From Candidatus Curtissbacteria bacterium RIFCSPLOWO2_01_FULL_41_18 (GTDB lineage Bacteria > Patescibacteriota > Microgenomatia > Curtissbacterales > GWA2-41-24), in NCBI GenBank assembly GCA_001776475.1, contig MFBQ01000043.1:1-5167 (forward strand): a DNA stretch of 5,167 nucleotides, given 5' to 3'. Of the stretch, positions 4,915 through 5,167 are shown piece after piece. The notes beneath the pieces are model-generated. The model was given only the letters and a program-made list of their open reading frames with translations. It searched no databases and had not been told where the DNA came from. A program made the position numbers and the translations under genes. Positions within the stretch are counted from its first letter, which is position 1. Each line of letters begins with the position of its first letter.

Positions 4915-5167
4915 ATGGTAACGATCGAAGAGCAAATAACTGCTATTGAAAAAGAAATAAGAGAGACACCCTATCACAAAGGTACAGAGCACCACATTGG
5001 ATTACTCCGAGCGCGTGTATCTCGCTTAAAGGATAAACAATTTGAAATACATTCTAAGAAAGGTGGTGGAGATGGCGGCTACGCTGTAAAAAAGCAGGGC
5101 GATGCCACTGTTGTATTAGTTGGTCCCCCGTCAAGCGGTAAATCGACGCTTATTAATAGGCTAACAA
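4915..5167 (+). CDS. DRG-family GTPase, N-terminal fragment
   Basis: The frame opens at ATG 4915 and continues past the right edge; 84 residues are visible. Residues 1-45 are a charged helical region with TPYHKGTEHHIGLL (18-31), which matches the N-terminal helix motif of developmentally regulated GTP-binding (DRG) proteins. A glycine-rich KKGGGDGG follows (48-55), and then the G1/P-loop GPPSSGKST (70-78) with Lys76 and Ser77. DRG proteins bind and hydrolyse GTP, associate with ribosomes, and usually carry a C-terminal TGS domain, which would lie outside the window. The family is best known from archaea and eukaryotes; the bacterial-style promoter and tRNAs here argue for a bacterium that has a relative. 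An Obg-type GTPase is the alternative but lacks this N-terminal helix motif. No Shine-Dalgarno is present, and the -10 box eight bases upstream points to leaderless translation. Confidence 0.88.
   Translation, partial: MVTIEEQITAIEKEIRETPYHKGTEHHIGLLRARVSRLKDKQFEIHSKKGGGDGGYAVKKQGDATVVLVGPPSSGKSTLINRLT

Overview
The window looks like part of a small bacterial genome of the Candidate Phyla Radiation (Patescibacteria, perhaps Microgenomates-like). The support is indirect. The promoters are bacterial TATAAT type. The tRNA-Pro has the bacterial C1:G72 pair. Genes start without Shine-Dalgarno sequences and several appear leaderless. No tRNA encodes its CCA end. One secreted protein ends in a short dockerin-like repeat of a kind I associate with these lineages. 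Assignment to the phylum is inference; no marker gene proves it.

Layout, left to right. At 1-142 (minus) is the start of a membrane-anchored protein that runs off the left edge. At 187-259 (minus) is tRNA-Pro(UGG). At 305-1927 (minus) is a large exported protein of the DUF4874/DUF4832 type with a C-terminal single dockerin-like repeat. A 112-bp AT-rich divergent promoter region follows. At 2040-4139 (plus) is a 699-residue ABC-exporter-like protein: six membrane segments and one nucleotide-binding domain that is highly divergent and carries an insert of about 100 residues. At 4148-4232 (minus) is tRNA-Leu(UAA). At about 4251-4375 lies a cluster of hairpins resembling a miniature IS200/IS605-type element, or tandem terminators. 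At 4456-4710 (minus) is a small six-cysteine protein of unknown function. At 4801-4872 (minus) is tRNA-Arg(UCG). From 4915 (plus) to the right edge is the N-terminus of a DRG-family GTPase.

How it fits together. The tRNAs and the GTPase are housekeeping translation genes. The DUF4832 protein and the ABC protein are divergently transcribed accessory genes between tRNA-Pro and tRNA-Leu, and the ABC gene is clearly more AT-rich than its neighbours. A recurring theme is very short or absent 5' leaders. In two of the three tRNAs the -10 box sits eight bases before the mature 5' end, and in two or three protein genes it sits six to eight bases before the ATG. The least ordinary items are the ABC protein with changed Q-loop and H-loop positions and a large insert, and the pair of covarying hairpins upstream of tRNA-Leu. 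I found no CRISPR array, rRNA, known defence system or complete transposase gene. No gene-free stretch exceeds 300 bases; the longest is 4233-4455, which holds the hairpin cluster and then about 80 bases in which I see nothing.
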